From positions 186,001 through 250,000 of the forward strand of contig JARWMV010000237.1 of the NCBI GenBank assembly GCA_030998015.1: a stretch of 64,000 nt of DNA, in the 5' to 3' direction. Under the pieces are notes generated by a model. That model was not told where the DNA came from and did not search any database. It worked only from the letters and a program-made list of their open reading frames with translations. Source of the DNA: Ceratorhiza oryzae-sativae. Lineage: Eukaryota; Basidiomycota; Agaricomycetes; Cantharellales; Ceratobasidiaceae. Below are positions 12,534 to 25,596 of the stretch, one piece after another; the stretch's first letter is position 1, and each line of letters opens with the position of its first letter. The translations under genes were made by a program, and so were the position numbers.

Positions 12534-14021
12534 ATGGCAGAATTGCTAGATTACGCAAAGAAAGGGCTGCTGTACTTAGCGAGTATTTACACCTTGCTCA
12601 TAATTCTCTTGATGACGCCATGGGTTCAACGGCAGTAGGTCGTCCATATTATGCTGCCACCACATTCGGAGACTAACTTGGCCGTTCTTTCTCAGATTCA
12701 TATATCTCCACGCAATAAGAATCCCCCTGCGACCACATTATGATTCGCCGGAGGAGTATGGCCTTGCTCGTAAGGAAACTGTTACCTCCCCTGTTCCACC
12801 TAACTCTCTATTGCAGCTGGAAAAACCCTAAACCTAAATCTAGTGGCCTCTGACGGCGTGAAGCTCGGCGCTTGGTTCATCGCCGCAGACGGATTTTACC
12901 AAAAGCACATCAAAGCCCTGCCGCCAGTGAAGATTGTTCCAGGCGGTCCCAGAAAGATCCACTCCAATTCGTCCCCGAAGCATCCCACAACCTATGTTCC
13001 ACGCCGCAAATTGGCATCTGTGCTGCCCCTCGCGCTTCAAACACACCCTACTATACTCTATTTTCATGGGAATTCTATGACTAGGGTATACCATACACGC
13101 ATTCGCCTCTACTCTGCCCTTACGTCCAGATTACACGCCAACGTCCTCGTCATTGACTACAGAGGGTTTGGCGACTCTGAGGGTACACCATCAGAGAAGG
13201 CCTACTCCTGGATGCACGGGCGGCGTGGGACTGGTTGATTGGGAATGGTGTGAGGCCGAAGGATATTACTGTGCTAGGAGAGAGTCTGGGAACTGGTGTT
13301 TCGACTGGCTTGGTGGCTGGGCTGGCTCGAGAAGGCAAGTGCAAGACGATCAAACTGGTGCAGTTCACCTCTGATAACCTTTTGCCGTAACTGTAGGAGT
13401 GTCACCCCGAGGCCTCGTCTTATTGGCTGCCTATTCCTCAATCACCAAGCTGGTAGAGACATACAGCCTTGGTGGGAAAGTACCTTTTTTGTGGCCGATC
13501 CAACTTTTCGGTCCTGTATTTGGTATGGGATTTAAAACCCTGGGCAGTTTACGTACCCCTAATAGCATACATGCAGATATTTTGATCAAGGGTTTGAGGC
13601 ACCGATTCGACTCTTTGTCGATCATAAATGTATGCAAAAGAATTGTCGAACCCCATCATTCTTACGGTTTACACAGAATATTACATGTCAAATCACTATT
13701 ATCCACGCTCTCGACGATTGGCACATTCCCATTTCACATGCTAGAGCCCTCTTCGACGCGCTTCTTGAGCCGCTTGTTCTCGTGAAACCCCTGAGTCCTA
13801 ACGACGCCATGTCTAATGAAGCGAGAAACATACGTCGAAAGGAACTACTTGCAGTCAGAAAGGTTGAGGGACTTGGGATCATACAAAGCTTTGAGAGGGG
13901 CAAAAGCAAGGGTAGTGTTAGAATGTTAGAAACAACTTGGGGTGGCCACAAATGGATCAGGAATATCGAAGGAGTGGTAGACGTTATAGGATGGAGTGTT
14001 GGCACCGGAGAAAGCCATTAG
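12534..14021 (+). pseudogene. ABHD12/Bem46-like hydrolase, copy 2, frameshifted
   Basis: Paralogue of the gene at 10220 with the same exon order: MAELLDYAKK, membrane segment (YTLLIILLMTP), YLHAIRIPLRPHYDSPEEYG, KLGAWFIAADGFYQKHIKA, PTILYFHGNSMTR, VLVIDYRGFGDSEGTPSEK. At about 13199-13203, right after the SEK codons, one base is missing relative to copy 1 (aagg then cctactcctgg, against aagg then ggctcttgttgg). The frame carrying AAWDWLIGNG and the nucleophile elbow GESLGTG is therefore shifted. Downstream exons (LLAAYSSITKLVETY, HALDDWHIPISHARALFDAL, TWGGHKWIRNIEG) are otherwise well preserved. The rest being intact suggests a recent lesion or a sequencing error. If real, the protein stops shortly after the break, without its catalytic Ser. 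Confidence 0.75.
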
Positions 14022-17000
14022 CACATTGGTTGTGCAAGCCGACAAGTGTTTGGGAATTGAACATTTACCGCTCTACCGTCTCGAATAGTAAAATAAACTA
14101 CCATGTAACTCTAGCTATAGTTTTAACCATCCTAGTCCACCCTCCGCTCATTATTTACACATTCTTCCAGGCGTCACCCATTGCTTCGCGCCTTCAATCT
14201 CGTCCAGGGTGAATGATGATGTTGGGCCGCGGGAAAGATGGCCCACTCAATATGTCTGCCACCCTTTGGTGATGCCACTAAATCCGATCCGATCAGTACG
14301 TCGTTAATTACGGGTTGTCCTCAAGGACATTACCAAGATGAAGCTTGCCTTTTCTCGGGCTGGTTCCAGCCCTTGATTTCTGAGAAGTGTATGAGTACGA
14401 ACCCTCGATCGGAAGACTAAATTAAGGTCCATGAGATCACCCCTGATTTCCTAGATTGAGGGGTTAGATAAGAGGCATGTGCTACAAAAGGGTGATCCGC
14501 TGTGGCACCCCAACCTCCGATGCGGTGAATCTTTGACGAACATAGAACTGATATAAAAAAGTGTCGTAATTTGAACCAACCACGGAATTTACAGGACAGA
14601 AAAGGCATCTTTGTTCCAGTAATGTCTGGTCCTATGTCACTATCCGATTCCAATGCCTCCTGTCCGGGCGAACCGATAAGCATCCTGCTTGCCTCAGCGC
14701 ATCAGCGAAAGGTTCATACCTGCGTTACGGAACTAAGGCTGGCACAATGGCTTGCCTTGGGCGACCCCAGCCCGTGCCGGGGTGCGCCCCATGCCAGGGC
14801 CTGCTCCCGCTTGTGTGGGCGCATAGTGAGGAAACGGTAGTGGGTGCGGATTGAGGGGTGCACTGGCTGAATATTCAGTTATCCGGCTAGTGTAGGGTTC
14901 ACGATCTGGGACTGGCTTACACAAAGGGTTGTGCTATTGGGTCCTCGGTTTGAGAGAAGAGAGGAATAGAAGGTTTTCCCATGAAAATTTGTGCTTTGTG
15001 CCCAGAGGACCTGAGAGGATGATCCTACAAGGCAGCATGCATTGGCCCTTATTAACTTTCTGAGAACTGCATGTCGGCGGGCAGTGCTATGTCTTTGAAA
15101 TCATGAAGGAGAAACGCCTGGAGCTCGCGATTGCTATTCTGATTTCCTGAAACAGGTAAGAGACATGACATCACGTTCTACTCGTTTTGTGGTGCCCTTT
15201 CGCTCGTCGCAGGCTTGCTGATCCTAAGGCCTGAGACACCCTCTATCTTCTAGAACCATGAGAAGTAGGCCATAGGTTTTTGTGCTACTGGGTTGTTATT
15301 TAAGTGGATTCTACGCTGATTTTTCGACAACTTCGAGCAATTCTGAACATGCGGGACCAAGAAGCCTCTCTCCGGCGTGAAGCATGGGGCGTTGGAAGGC
15401 ACTGATCGACTACACGTCCAATAAACCAAATTGTCGTTGGTTTGTGGACTACTAAAAGTTTTGGAATTTGAAGGTATTCCCATCTCTTCGCCGCAAGGTC
15501 TGACGATTTGGTTAATCACGGTTTCGCGCTGTGCGCCAACAGGTCAAAAAAAGGTAGCCTTGTGAATCAACCTTTGTGCGGCCTGCGTCTGATGGAGTTT
15601 GCACGATGAGCATGGGCCTGGGTACAGTCTCCACCCACCCACCCCCTAAGCTGGCTGTACCTTGAAGTGGCAGCTTGTGGTGTCATATCTCAAAATAGCA
15701 TAGCGGGACTCCGATAATCTCTGTTTGAAACGTAATTTAGGTGTTGTTTAATAATTCTTCTTGCATCTTACGATTTTAGGGCATTGAGGAAATAGGAGGG
15801 ATTGACAGTCTTTGTATGTGTAGTTTTGTCAACGGGGCGCGGCCGCGGGAGTCCTGGATTAGTATATCGAACCCAATAAGTGCCTCAAATGCGAGCACAC
15901 AGCATGTCGCGATTCAAGCCTCTCAATGGCACCGCCCAGCCGAATTAGCTTGGAATTTCTTCTCACACTTCGATATTAGTATTCATGGTGACCCGCTTCA
16001 GTTCTCCGCTTAGGTCACGGTCTAGAACGACCATAATCCATAGTCCCGAGGTTTTGGGGATGCCAATCACCTCGTGTGTTCCCCACGTGTGGGCATTATC
16101 TTACACATCCTCGTGGACACATCCTTTGTTATATGCTTAATAGCTGTGAGAATCTGCCTGGGATTTCCTTGATGGTTTGTGTAGAATCGTGGTTGTGTAT
16201 AAGTTCGTGGCGCTTTGATTCTCAGGAAGGTAATTTTTGCTACTTTAAAATCCCAATCAAGGATTTTATGACAGATTGAATGCACTCACACGAACCACGT
16301 TACGTTTTCGGCTTGTGAAGTATCTTAATAAAGTATGGTAGTGTGGTTTCTCGCCCAAGGTGCATTGAGGTCTGATCCTCATTTATTCTCACTGCTATTT
16401 GTAAAATGTTCACTGCCAAGTCGACCAGGGTCCATGAGCTTCCAGGGTCACTGTTCGCTATTCGGGTGAATTTAGCGCGTGCAAGAACTCAGGTCCTCCA
16501 GGAGAAACCCTTACCGATGTTGGGTTATCGGCATTTGTCTTAGGAGTGCGTATGTCTACTCTTATGCGCTTCACGTAATCGTTTATTTGGATTTAGACCT
16601 GACAGCTGTGGTATCTAAACGGGAAATCATCGCAGTAGCGCAAAATTACTCCCCCGAAACGGTACGAAGTTTAAAACTGTCTCTGGTTCCTCCCAAGAGT
16701 AATTCTGCTCGCGCTTAGCCTCTATCTCCAATCAAATATGAAGTAAGCCTAGGACTCTTAGAGACACTTTTTTCTGTGGCATATTCTTGTTGAATTTACA
16801 TTAATATGCGTGTATGTATGCGCATATTTGTTTTTGTTTCGTATTCCCCCTCTGATATCATGCGCGGGTTCGCGGGAACCCCTCTCTCCTTTCTTAGTTC
16901 TCTACCTTCGTAGTTGAGCTAAGGTATCGTATTTTTCTTTCTTTCCATGTATTTTATTCTTACTGTACCTCGTAGTACGATTGTGTCTTAGGTATAGTAA

Positions 17001-17447
17001 ATACATAGTTCTCTACTTTCGTAGTTGAGCGAAGTAAGATTGTGTCTTAGCCACGAGAAATCTCCCTGCGTGAGAATTCTTAAAGGTACTCTATTTTTGT
17101 ATCGCATTTCAACCCAAAGTGCCAATGATTCCGGAACGCTTACGCACCTATCCAGAGGCAGGAGACGATCGATTTTTAGAATATCTACAATATCATTAGA
17201 TCAACTATGAAATTTTATTTTGCAGAAGATTCCGAATCTCCGAATGAGGCCCAACGACCTAGCCACTCGCTAGAGCAACGTGGCGATGGCACTCGGGTCG
17301 ATATGTGGAACCGCTTTGTTGACCATTGTTACTCAAGGGCCAGTTGCACTCTGTGATGAACCCAGGTTAGACTGGCTACGAATATCGAAGTCAAGATTCG
17401 CAGATATTAATTGATATGCCCGACCCCCATATGCTGCATGGTACAAA
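14022..17447. other. 3.4-kb region without a supported gene
   Basis: No open frame here has a recognisable domain, a convincing splice series or homology to neighbours. A GC-rich patch lies at about 14735-14840. Short direct repeats lie near 16.9-17.05 kb and are listed separately. No tRNA-like T-arm was found. Confidence 0.5.
16895..17030 (+). repeat. Pair of 25-bp direct repeats
   Basis: tagttctctaccttcgtag at 16895 and tagttctctactttcgtag at 17006 continue into ttgagc in both; 24 of 25 bases match, and the starts lie 111 bp apart. A second short repeat, gattgtgtcttag, occurs near 16980 and 17039, so the unit was probably duplicated in part. Function unknown. Confidence 0.7.
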
Positions 17448-18229
17448 CTAGTCGACAGCGGTTGCGGTTGCATTCATAACCTCAAGTGTCATGAAAGTCC
17501 CAGCCATGGGCTGGCCCAATCCAGCACGAGCTGCAAAGCTTGATATGTTGAACAGCCTTAAGTTAGATGCGTTAAGGAAAGAAATTTCGAAGTTTCGGGG
17601 CTGCGCGTAAAGTAGTGCAAAATAACGATGAGGACCAGACCCAGGTGGTGGCGCCTATTCATAAGTGAATACAGAACACGTAAATGTCACAAAGTCGACG
17701 CACTGGTGGACTGTAGTCATTGACAGCCGGTGTAAGGTCCTTTAAGAGGAAACTATCAGGTACGTAGTTTGATTCAGCGCCTGATACGGTCAAATTGCCA
17801 GCAAGAAAGTGGCGAAATTGCGCTGAGGTTGGATTGGAATGGGAGGGTGCGTCCGGATCGACAATCGCGATGATGTAAGGACCCGATTTCAGCCCGGTAG
17901 CAGACAGCTGAGGAGCAACCAAAGTATCTCAAGGTCATATTGTAATGAGTCTATGATCACATGAGAAGTATGCATCACCGACCGTTTCTAGCAACTGGTG
18001 TTCCAGGAAGAATAACCTCTGAATTCGACCCTTGGGAGAGGTTTCCAGTGTATGTCAAGTAGAGGAGAGCCGTGGGATCGAACGCTGCCAGTACATCAGG
18101 AACGATGGCTGCTTCGTAGAACTTTTTCTTGACTTCAGAGAGTGAGGGGTATTCGAGCGGCCAGTATGTTGCGGTCGTGGACGCAACAAATGCCAGGGAA
18201 GTGATAGCTAAAAGGACGATTTTTATCGT
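17448..18229 (-). CDS. Secreted phosphatidylethanolamine-binding (PEBP) family protein
   Basis: Read on the minus strand: a hydrophobic signal sequence (IKIVLLAITSLAFVASTTA), YWPLEYPSLSEVKKKFYEA, SNSEVILPGTPVARN, an intron, then the family core IIAIVDPDAPSHSNP with FRHFLAGNLTV, SPP, a 49-bp intron (17655-17703), and APPPGSGPHRYFALLYAQP, ending with stop at 17448-17450. DPDAPS and the GPHRY motif are the PEBP ligand-pocket signatures. Fungal secreted PEBPs resemble carboxypeptidase Y inhibitor (Tfs1) in fold; the ligand is unknown. No ATG precedes the signal sequence in frame. The codon in the expected place is ACG (18227-18229), with an in-frame TAG further upstream, so either a small 5' exon is missed or the start codon is lost. 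Confidence 0.75.
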
Positions 18230-18898
18230 AGGGGTACCACCTTGAGGAGAGAATGAGAGCTATTTTTCAGCCTGTGCTTTATCTGAGTTCAATCGGCCCG
18301 AGCTGGAGCTTTTATGGCGCAGTGGCGTATCTGGCAACAGGCTGAATAGAGGTCTTCTTGAAACCATATGCGAGCTCCGGAATCAGTGCTTCTAATTTGT
18401 GCGTCTTTAGCAATTACTAATCGTTCTTTGACGATGTAATTCAGCTTTGTCGGATTGCGGTTCCAGTGACAGGTTCTAAAGATATAGTATCGCATATATT
18501 CAAGTATTAGACGAGAATTCAGGTGAACGCACAACAGTCTATCGAATAGTGTTATTGCTGAACGGCAATCAAGTCAGTCCACGACAACCTCCACGGGAGT
18601 GCTTCTAAACACCAAAACCATCAGCGGACCCGACGAAAACCAGTCTAACTCGCAAACAGGAGACTGATGGTGGTGCGGTAGTGGCCCGTATGAGATTCAA
18701 ATCCACGCCGCAAGGCGCGTGACAAACACTTGCATTCTTGGTCAAAGACCGCATTTAATGCTGACCACTCCGCTCATCCTTATCGAATACTCTTCTTCCA
18801 CCCACAAAAATCACGAAAATGAGCATATTTGGCCATCAAAATACGGATATTCGAGACTAGATTCATGCGTTACATTACGCCCTTTCCACTCCCCCCTC
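18230..18898. other. Intergenic between PEBP and eIF3i
   Basis: A minus-strand frame at 18289-18534 shows no domain. Nothing else recognised. It would contain the PEBP promoter or a missed 5' exon and the 3' flank of eIF3i. Confidence 0.5.
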
Positions 18899-20563
18899 TC
18901 AGTCATCAGGGTCATTCAGATCACCATACGGTTTTGCTTTGAAATAACTATCGTCAAAATGGTGTAAACGAACAAAGCCGTCCTCGCCTCCAGATGCATA
19001 TTGTCGCCCAGAGGGGTGAACAGCGATTCTAAATGAGGTCATAAAGCCCTCGGTCAAATGAAAGCGAAATACGCCACAGCCATTAACGGACATACGTATT
19101 GATAGGCCCGAAGTGACCTTTGACTCGCCCGACTTCCTCCTCGAAGATCTTATGCCAGAACCGAGTCTCGAATTTTCCTTGACGGGCAGACGTAGTCGTC
19201 ACATTCATGGCTTCCTGGCCTCCTCCAACCAAAATCTATATATATATATATATATATATCACCGCGTTCAGGACCAAAAACCCCAAAATATCCGAATCGA
19301 ATCAACCGGAGCAACAGATGTAAATTTCAACATGTCAGAAGCGAGGAAGGGCGAAGTACGTACATATGGTCTCAAGGGAGCGATGGCTGCACTATTCAGG
19401 GGGCCATCGGTCGAGTAGTTCTTGAGGACTTTCAGTGTTTTGGTTTCATGAAGCTATGGAGCTATCGATTACTGCATGATGGGATGGTGTAGGACATGGA
19501 TCCTACCTTGGCGCTTCGATCTTTACTGCTTGTAATGAAATAGGTCCTATCGAGCGAAAGCTGGAGATCTGTTACTTGTTCAAGGTGAGCCCGTTGATTC
19601 GATGTGAGCTCGTCGCCCGATTTAGCGTCGAACATCGCGACTTTGCCCGATTCGTGACCTACGGATCGAGCGATTGAGTCGCATAGTACAAATGAAAAAG
19701 ACGACATTGGATCAAAGGAGGTAAGACGAAGAAAAAGTGGCTGACCCGTGATAATGATATCGTTCGTATAAGAAAATGCTGCAACGGTAGCCTTTGACCC
19801 AACCGGGTTGAACATAGACAACGGCTCCAGGGTTTCTGCAATCGTTTATTAATCGCTGTGCCAGGAGACGGAAATTTAGACCAACGTTGAGTGGGATCCT
19901 CTCTATTTACTCTGAATACTCTAATCGCTCCCTATGACGCAACCAGTAAGTAATCAATTCCTTGAGCCACCTGGTTTGGTGGTGCATACTTGATATCCCA
20001 TTCGTTGCTCAGTAACACACAAAATCTCCTGGTCATCTTCACTCCATGCAACACGTTTTACTGCTGTCGGGAACTCCCATGTATAGAGGCATTTCCCGGT
20101 AGACGCCTCCCAGAGTTTCATCGTGTTATCTGCTGCGCCAGAAAGAAGGAATCGGGACCGGGCTAAAAGCATGAGAAGTAAGGTATTGAAAACGGAAAAA
20201 GGATATTCCATACTTACAGTCGACATCAACCGTCCAAACTGATCCGTTATGGTCATCATATGTGCCCACCCGCTCGCCATTGTGTGTGTACCAGACGTTG
20301 ATCACATGGTCTAGGCGGATAGTAAGCGAAATGATTGGAGTGAAGGGTAGACTAGGAGATACCCTTTGAAGCTGTGAAAAGCAAGTCTCCCTCGGCGTTG
20401 TACTTGATCTGGGTGAGAGAGCGTTCGTGACCTATGCATTGTTAGTTGGTCCAGCTGCAAGGAAGGGCATAGACCCGAGCCCAATACCTTGGAGGAGAAT
20501 AGGCCGCTTCAAGTCGCTTTAGTAATCATAGGGCAAGGCAAAATACCAAAATGAATTTACCAT
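18899..20563 (-). CDS. TIF34: Translation initiation factor eIF3 subunit i (WD40)
   Basis: WD-repeat protein matching eIF3i end to end: [18 protein letters not shown] at the N-terminus, [78 protein letters not shown] and the C-terminal [17 protein letters not shown] ending at 18899. The start is solved by splicing. Exon 1 carries only ATG (20561-20563); intron 20507-20560 has a CTAA branch site and ends GAAG; exon 2 is 19 bp (20488-20506); the next exon begins at 20431. Without that intron the frame would begin LKRPILL. Family knowledge: structural subunit of eIF3, binding eIF3b and eIF3g on the 40S ribosome. A (TA)n microsatellite sits in an intron at about 19239-19259. Divergent from DAHP synthase. 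Confidence 0.92.
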
Positions 20564-20804
20564 TTTTATATGGCAATTGACGTGAGGTGAAGGTGTGGTG
20601 GCTTGAACCAAAAATGTGATCGAGATACTCAGGGTCCTCAAGCGCCAATGATTACGTATGCACAATTAACCGATGAGGATGATCGCTCCAAAGCTTCAAC
20701 CGAACCAGTCCGACGGCGGCCAAAACTTTTCCGTCCCCCTGTATCCTGATTGAGACTGTCGTAAAGAAATCTCTTGGACTCATAAATTCACTGCCCCTAT
20801 TAAA
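20564..20804. promoter_or_regulatory. Shared divergent promoter, eIF3i / DAHP synthase
   Basis: 241 bp between two divergently read start codons, 20563 (minus) and 20805 (plus). No strong TATA box; factor sites cannot be named from sequence alone. Confidence 0.6.
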
Positions 20805-22421
<1,617 letters not shown>

Positions 22422-22969
22422 GGGGGCGAGAATGTATGGTTAGATCTGTATAAAACATGGAACGAAGTAACTTTTTGAATACGAAATTAAACTCGACGTT
22501 TTTGGGTTTCCCTATTATATTTCTCAAGTTGGGAGTGTAGAACCCACTTAAGCGGGCAACATGCTGTCCCGGCTGCCCTTGGTGCAATAGCGGGGATCTC
22601 CCCCGAGATACATCCCAGGTAATAGATTTAGTTTTGATGTTAAAGTCCGAAAATCGAACGAAAAGTCGGGTGGAAAGGAACGGTGCACTCAAAAATCACA
22701 TGGCGGCACGATGAGTGTTATACTCTCGATTTTTATTTTGCCGTGTATGCGCATTCTGCGATTCTTACGGCTTCATATCCGTGGCGCGTGGTCGGTGGAT
22801 CATACACCGGATCCTCAGTACTTCTCCCATCACATATCCAGGAGCGTTTGGTCATTGATGCAGATGTTCCGCTGCATTCTGAAATTGTATTCCATACATA
22901 GAAGCTAGAAACAATACAGGTAGCACCTAACCACAGCCCAGCTCATGACCTATTTCGATCCACTGGAAC
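22422..22969. other. Intergenic, DAHP synthase 3' flank
   Basis: No supported gene. Short frames on both strands lack domains. The inverted repeat begins at its right edge. Confidence 0.5.
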
Positions 22970-24108
22970 GGGAAGATCGACTACTTGTAAATATAGCAGC
23001 TGCATGGCCCACGCATTAGCCCCACATCACGAATCATAAGGACACAGTTCTCACATGTAATGGCCGTCGCACGCATTGGGGTGGCCGCCCGTGCTACCGT
23101 AGTTCAAACGCCAGCGGTTGCCCTCGTCCACCATGTCGTCGGGGTCGCCAAGAGAAACATCGTCATGCGGCGAACCGTTTTTGAAGATGTCTGCATCGAT
23201 CGTTCGTCAGTACAAGGTCAACCAGGGAGACATAGTGCGTACAAGCAGATGTAGTGGCCTGGGCAAGCGTTCGGATGACCTTCGGTGCTACCAAAGTTCA
23301 GCTTGAACCGATCGCCCTGGTCCGTCACCAGGTCCGGGTTTCCGTAGGACGTCTCACGCTTCGAAAGCTAAAAATAAAGAATAATGAGAAAAAAGAAAGA
23401 AAGAAAGAGAGGTTAGCGTGTGCATCAAGTGCAACGAAACATAGGCGACTCACGTTCTCAACCGGGAGCCAGCAACCAACGCAGCCGCGGTAGCAGCGAA
23501 AGCGAGGAAAGTGGTATAAAAGTGCATGGTAGTAAAAGGCTTTTGTTCCCAAGAGATGACTGGAAGCTTTGGATTGCTGGATGGTTGAGTTGCACCGAGC
23601 TCCGTGCTTTCTTATTTATATCTTTTCTGACCGATGCCGGAGCCAGCCTCACAAGCACACAAACACACGTAGTCATCGGAGCGCCGCAAACGCATACATC
23701 CGGGATTCGTGGCTTCGATTCAATGGAGCCGCCCATCAAACACCACAGAAGCCGTGCGGCCAAGTCGGACACGGGGTATTTTTAGGTTTTCGTGGGGCGA
23801 GGTGATTGCGATCAGAGCCACAATACATACAGCATATTCGCACAGCCCGAGGCCGAGCGCCGTAGCTTCCATTCACGTTAGGTTATGAGTAATTGCACAT
23901 ACGGTGTTGCGATTTTGGTTCCCTTCTGTTGAGTTATTTCAATCCATAGCTAACCGCATGGTTCGAAGAATCCTATGCACCGCGTATCAGAGTTCCGAGA
24001 CAGCATGAATGCGGCGAAATCGGTGCTGGTTTATGTAGCCAACTATGTGTCGCGAAATCCACAGGATATCTCGTCAAATATATGGACAAAATTTATCTCA
24101 CCTGCTCT
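22970..24108. repeat. Inverted duplication, left arm
   Basis: 1.14-kb arm whose reverse complement recurs at 24455-25596; paired coordinates sum to about 48567 over most of the arm. Differences seen: one base lost in the left copy within the signal peptide codons, one base gained at a splice donor, and a 4-bp GTAT present only in the right arm near 24740. The outer limit lies within about 10 bp of the stop codon of the encoded gene, so promoter and coding region are duplicated but the 3' flank is not. Copies are head to head. Confidence 0.92.
22981..23527 (-). pseudogene. Broken copy of small secreted two-module protein
   Basis: Mirror copy of the intact gene at 25040. Same ATG (23527), same exons and introns, stop TAG instead of TAA at 22981. 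Near 23463 the run after the Gly-Ser codons has one C fewer than the intact copy, so the frame turns from SPVEN to SRLRT and ends at once at a TGA. Near 23243 an extra T has entered the first internal splice donor (TGCTTGTACGC against TGCTGTACGC). Either change should destroy the product. The rest is nearly identical, so the duplication or the decay is recent. A sequencing error in one arm cannot be excluded. Confidence 0.85.
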
Positions 24109-24454
24109 TGAGCTCCGTCTTGAATTACACCATAACATTTGTATTCAGAGTGAATCACATCATCATATGCAATTTGAGTGAGTGAAAAATGGATGTGTTC
24201 GAAAGAGTTTGGCCTGCTAGCTTCAGTTTAGCTTCCTTGTCTCTTCGTATTGGCCGCTCACTCCTTCCGATTCAAATGGCTCAAGTCGAACAAAAGAATC
24301 GTCACTAACATGTAAAATCATGATGACATTGCACGTTGCACATATCCGCGTATTCGGTTTTTTGCACTCTCACTTCAAGCATAATATTCACGCACAGCTC
24401 TGGCTGCCGTGCCAACCGGGACGCGTTCTGGAGGGTAAGATTGAAATCGATTCG
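24109..24454. other. Unique spacer of the inverted duplication
   Basis: About 346 bp with no match between its halves and no gene. It separates two divergently facing promoters. Confidence 0.7.
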
Positions 24455-25596
24455 AGAGCAGGTGAGATAAATTTTGTCCATATATTTGACGAGATATCCT
24501 GTGGATTTCGCGACACATAGTTGGCTACATAAACCAGCACCGATTTCGCCGCATTCATGCTGTCTCGGAACTCTGATACGCGGTGCATAGGATTCTTCGA
24601 ACCATGCGGTTAGCTATGGATTGAAATAACTCAACAGAAGGGAACCAAAATCGCAACACCGTATGTGCAATTACTCATAACCTAACGTGAATGGAAGCTA
24701 CGGCGCTCGGCCTCGGGCTGTGCGAATATGCTGTATGTATGTATTGTGGCTCTGATCGCAATCACCTCGCCCCACGAAAACCTAAAAATACCCCGTGTCC
24801 GACTTGGCCGCACGGCTTCTGTGGTGTTTGATGGGCGGCTCCATTGAATCGAAGCCACGAATCCCGGATGTATGCGTTTGCGGCGCTCCGATGACTACGT
24901 GTGTTTGTGTGCTTGTGAGGCTGGCTCCGGCATCGGTCAGAAAAGATATAAATAAGAAAGCACGGAGCTCGGTGCAACTCAACCATCCAGCAATCCAAAG
25001 CTTCCAGTCATCTCTTGGGAACAAAAGCCTTTTACTACCATGCACTTTTATACCACTTTCCTCGCTTTCGCTGCTACCGCGGCTGCGTTGGTTGCTGGCT
25101 CCCCGGTTGAGAACGTGAGTCGCCTATGTTTCGTTGCACTTGATGCACACGCTAACCTCTCTTTCTTTCTTTCTTTTTTCTCATTATTCTTTATTTTTAG
25201 CTTTCGAAGCGTGAGACGTCCTACGGAAACCCGGACCTGGTGACGGACCAGGGCGATCGGTTCAAGCTGAACTTTGGTAGCACCGAAGGTCATCCGAACG
25301 CTTGCCCAGGCCACTACATCTGCTGTACGCACTATGTCTCCCTGGTTGACCTTGTACTGACGAACGATCGATGCAGACATCTTCAAAAACGGTTCGCCGC
25401 ATGACGATGTTTCTCTTGGCGACCCCGACGACATGGTGGACGAGGGCAACCGCTGGCGTTTGAACTACGGTAGCACGGGCGGCCACCCCAATGCGTGCGA
25501 CGGCCATTACATGTGAGAACTGTGTCCTTATGATTCGTGATGTGGGGCTAATGCGTGGACCATGCAGCTGCTATATTTACAAGTAATCGATTTCCC
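24455..25596. repeat. Inverted duplication, right arm
   Basis: Reverse complement of 22970-24108. It carries about 585 bp upstream of the intact secreted-protein gene, the whole gene, and only about 10 bp beyond its stop. Confidence 0.92.
25040..25586 (+). CDS. Small secreted protein with two Cys-containing modules
   Basis: Four exons by eye (25040-25114, 25201-25324, 25377-25512, 25568-25586) give 117 residues. Signal peptide MHFYTTFLAFAATAAALVAG, a likely Kex2 site LSKR, then two copies of one module: GDRFKLNFGSTEGHPNAC / GHYICYIFK and GNRWRLNYGSTGGHPNAC / GHYICYIYK. Each module has two cysteines in a CX5C arrangement. The first module ends with an intron inside the Tyr codon after the second Cys and the second with an intron five bases earlier in the module, so exon layout also follows the duplication. 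I do not recognise the family. Size, signal, Kex2 site and paired cysteines fit a processed secreted peptide or effector candidate, but function is unknown. A broken mirror copy lies head to head at 22981-23527. Confidence 0.82.

Noticed and set aside
18660..18720. tRNA-like sequence (gattcaaatcc)
   Set aside because: No matching acceptor, D or anticodon stems on either strand.
23458..23805. Frames on both strands repeated in opposite orientation at 24762-25118
   Set aside because: They repeat only because of the inverted duplication and cover promoter, signal peptide and intron of the small secreted protein in wrong frames.
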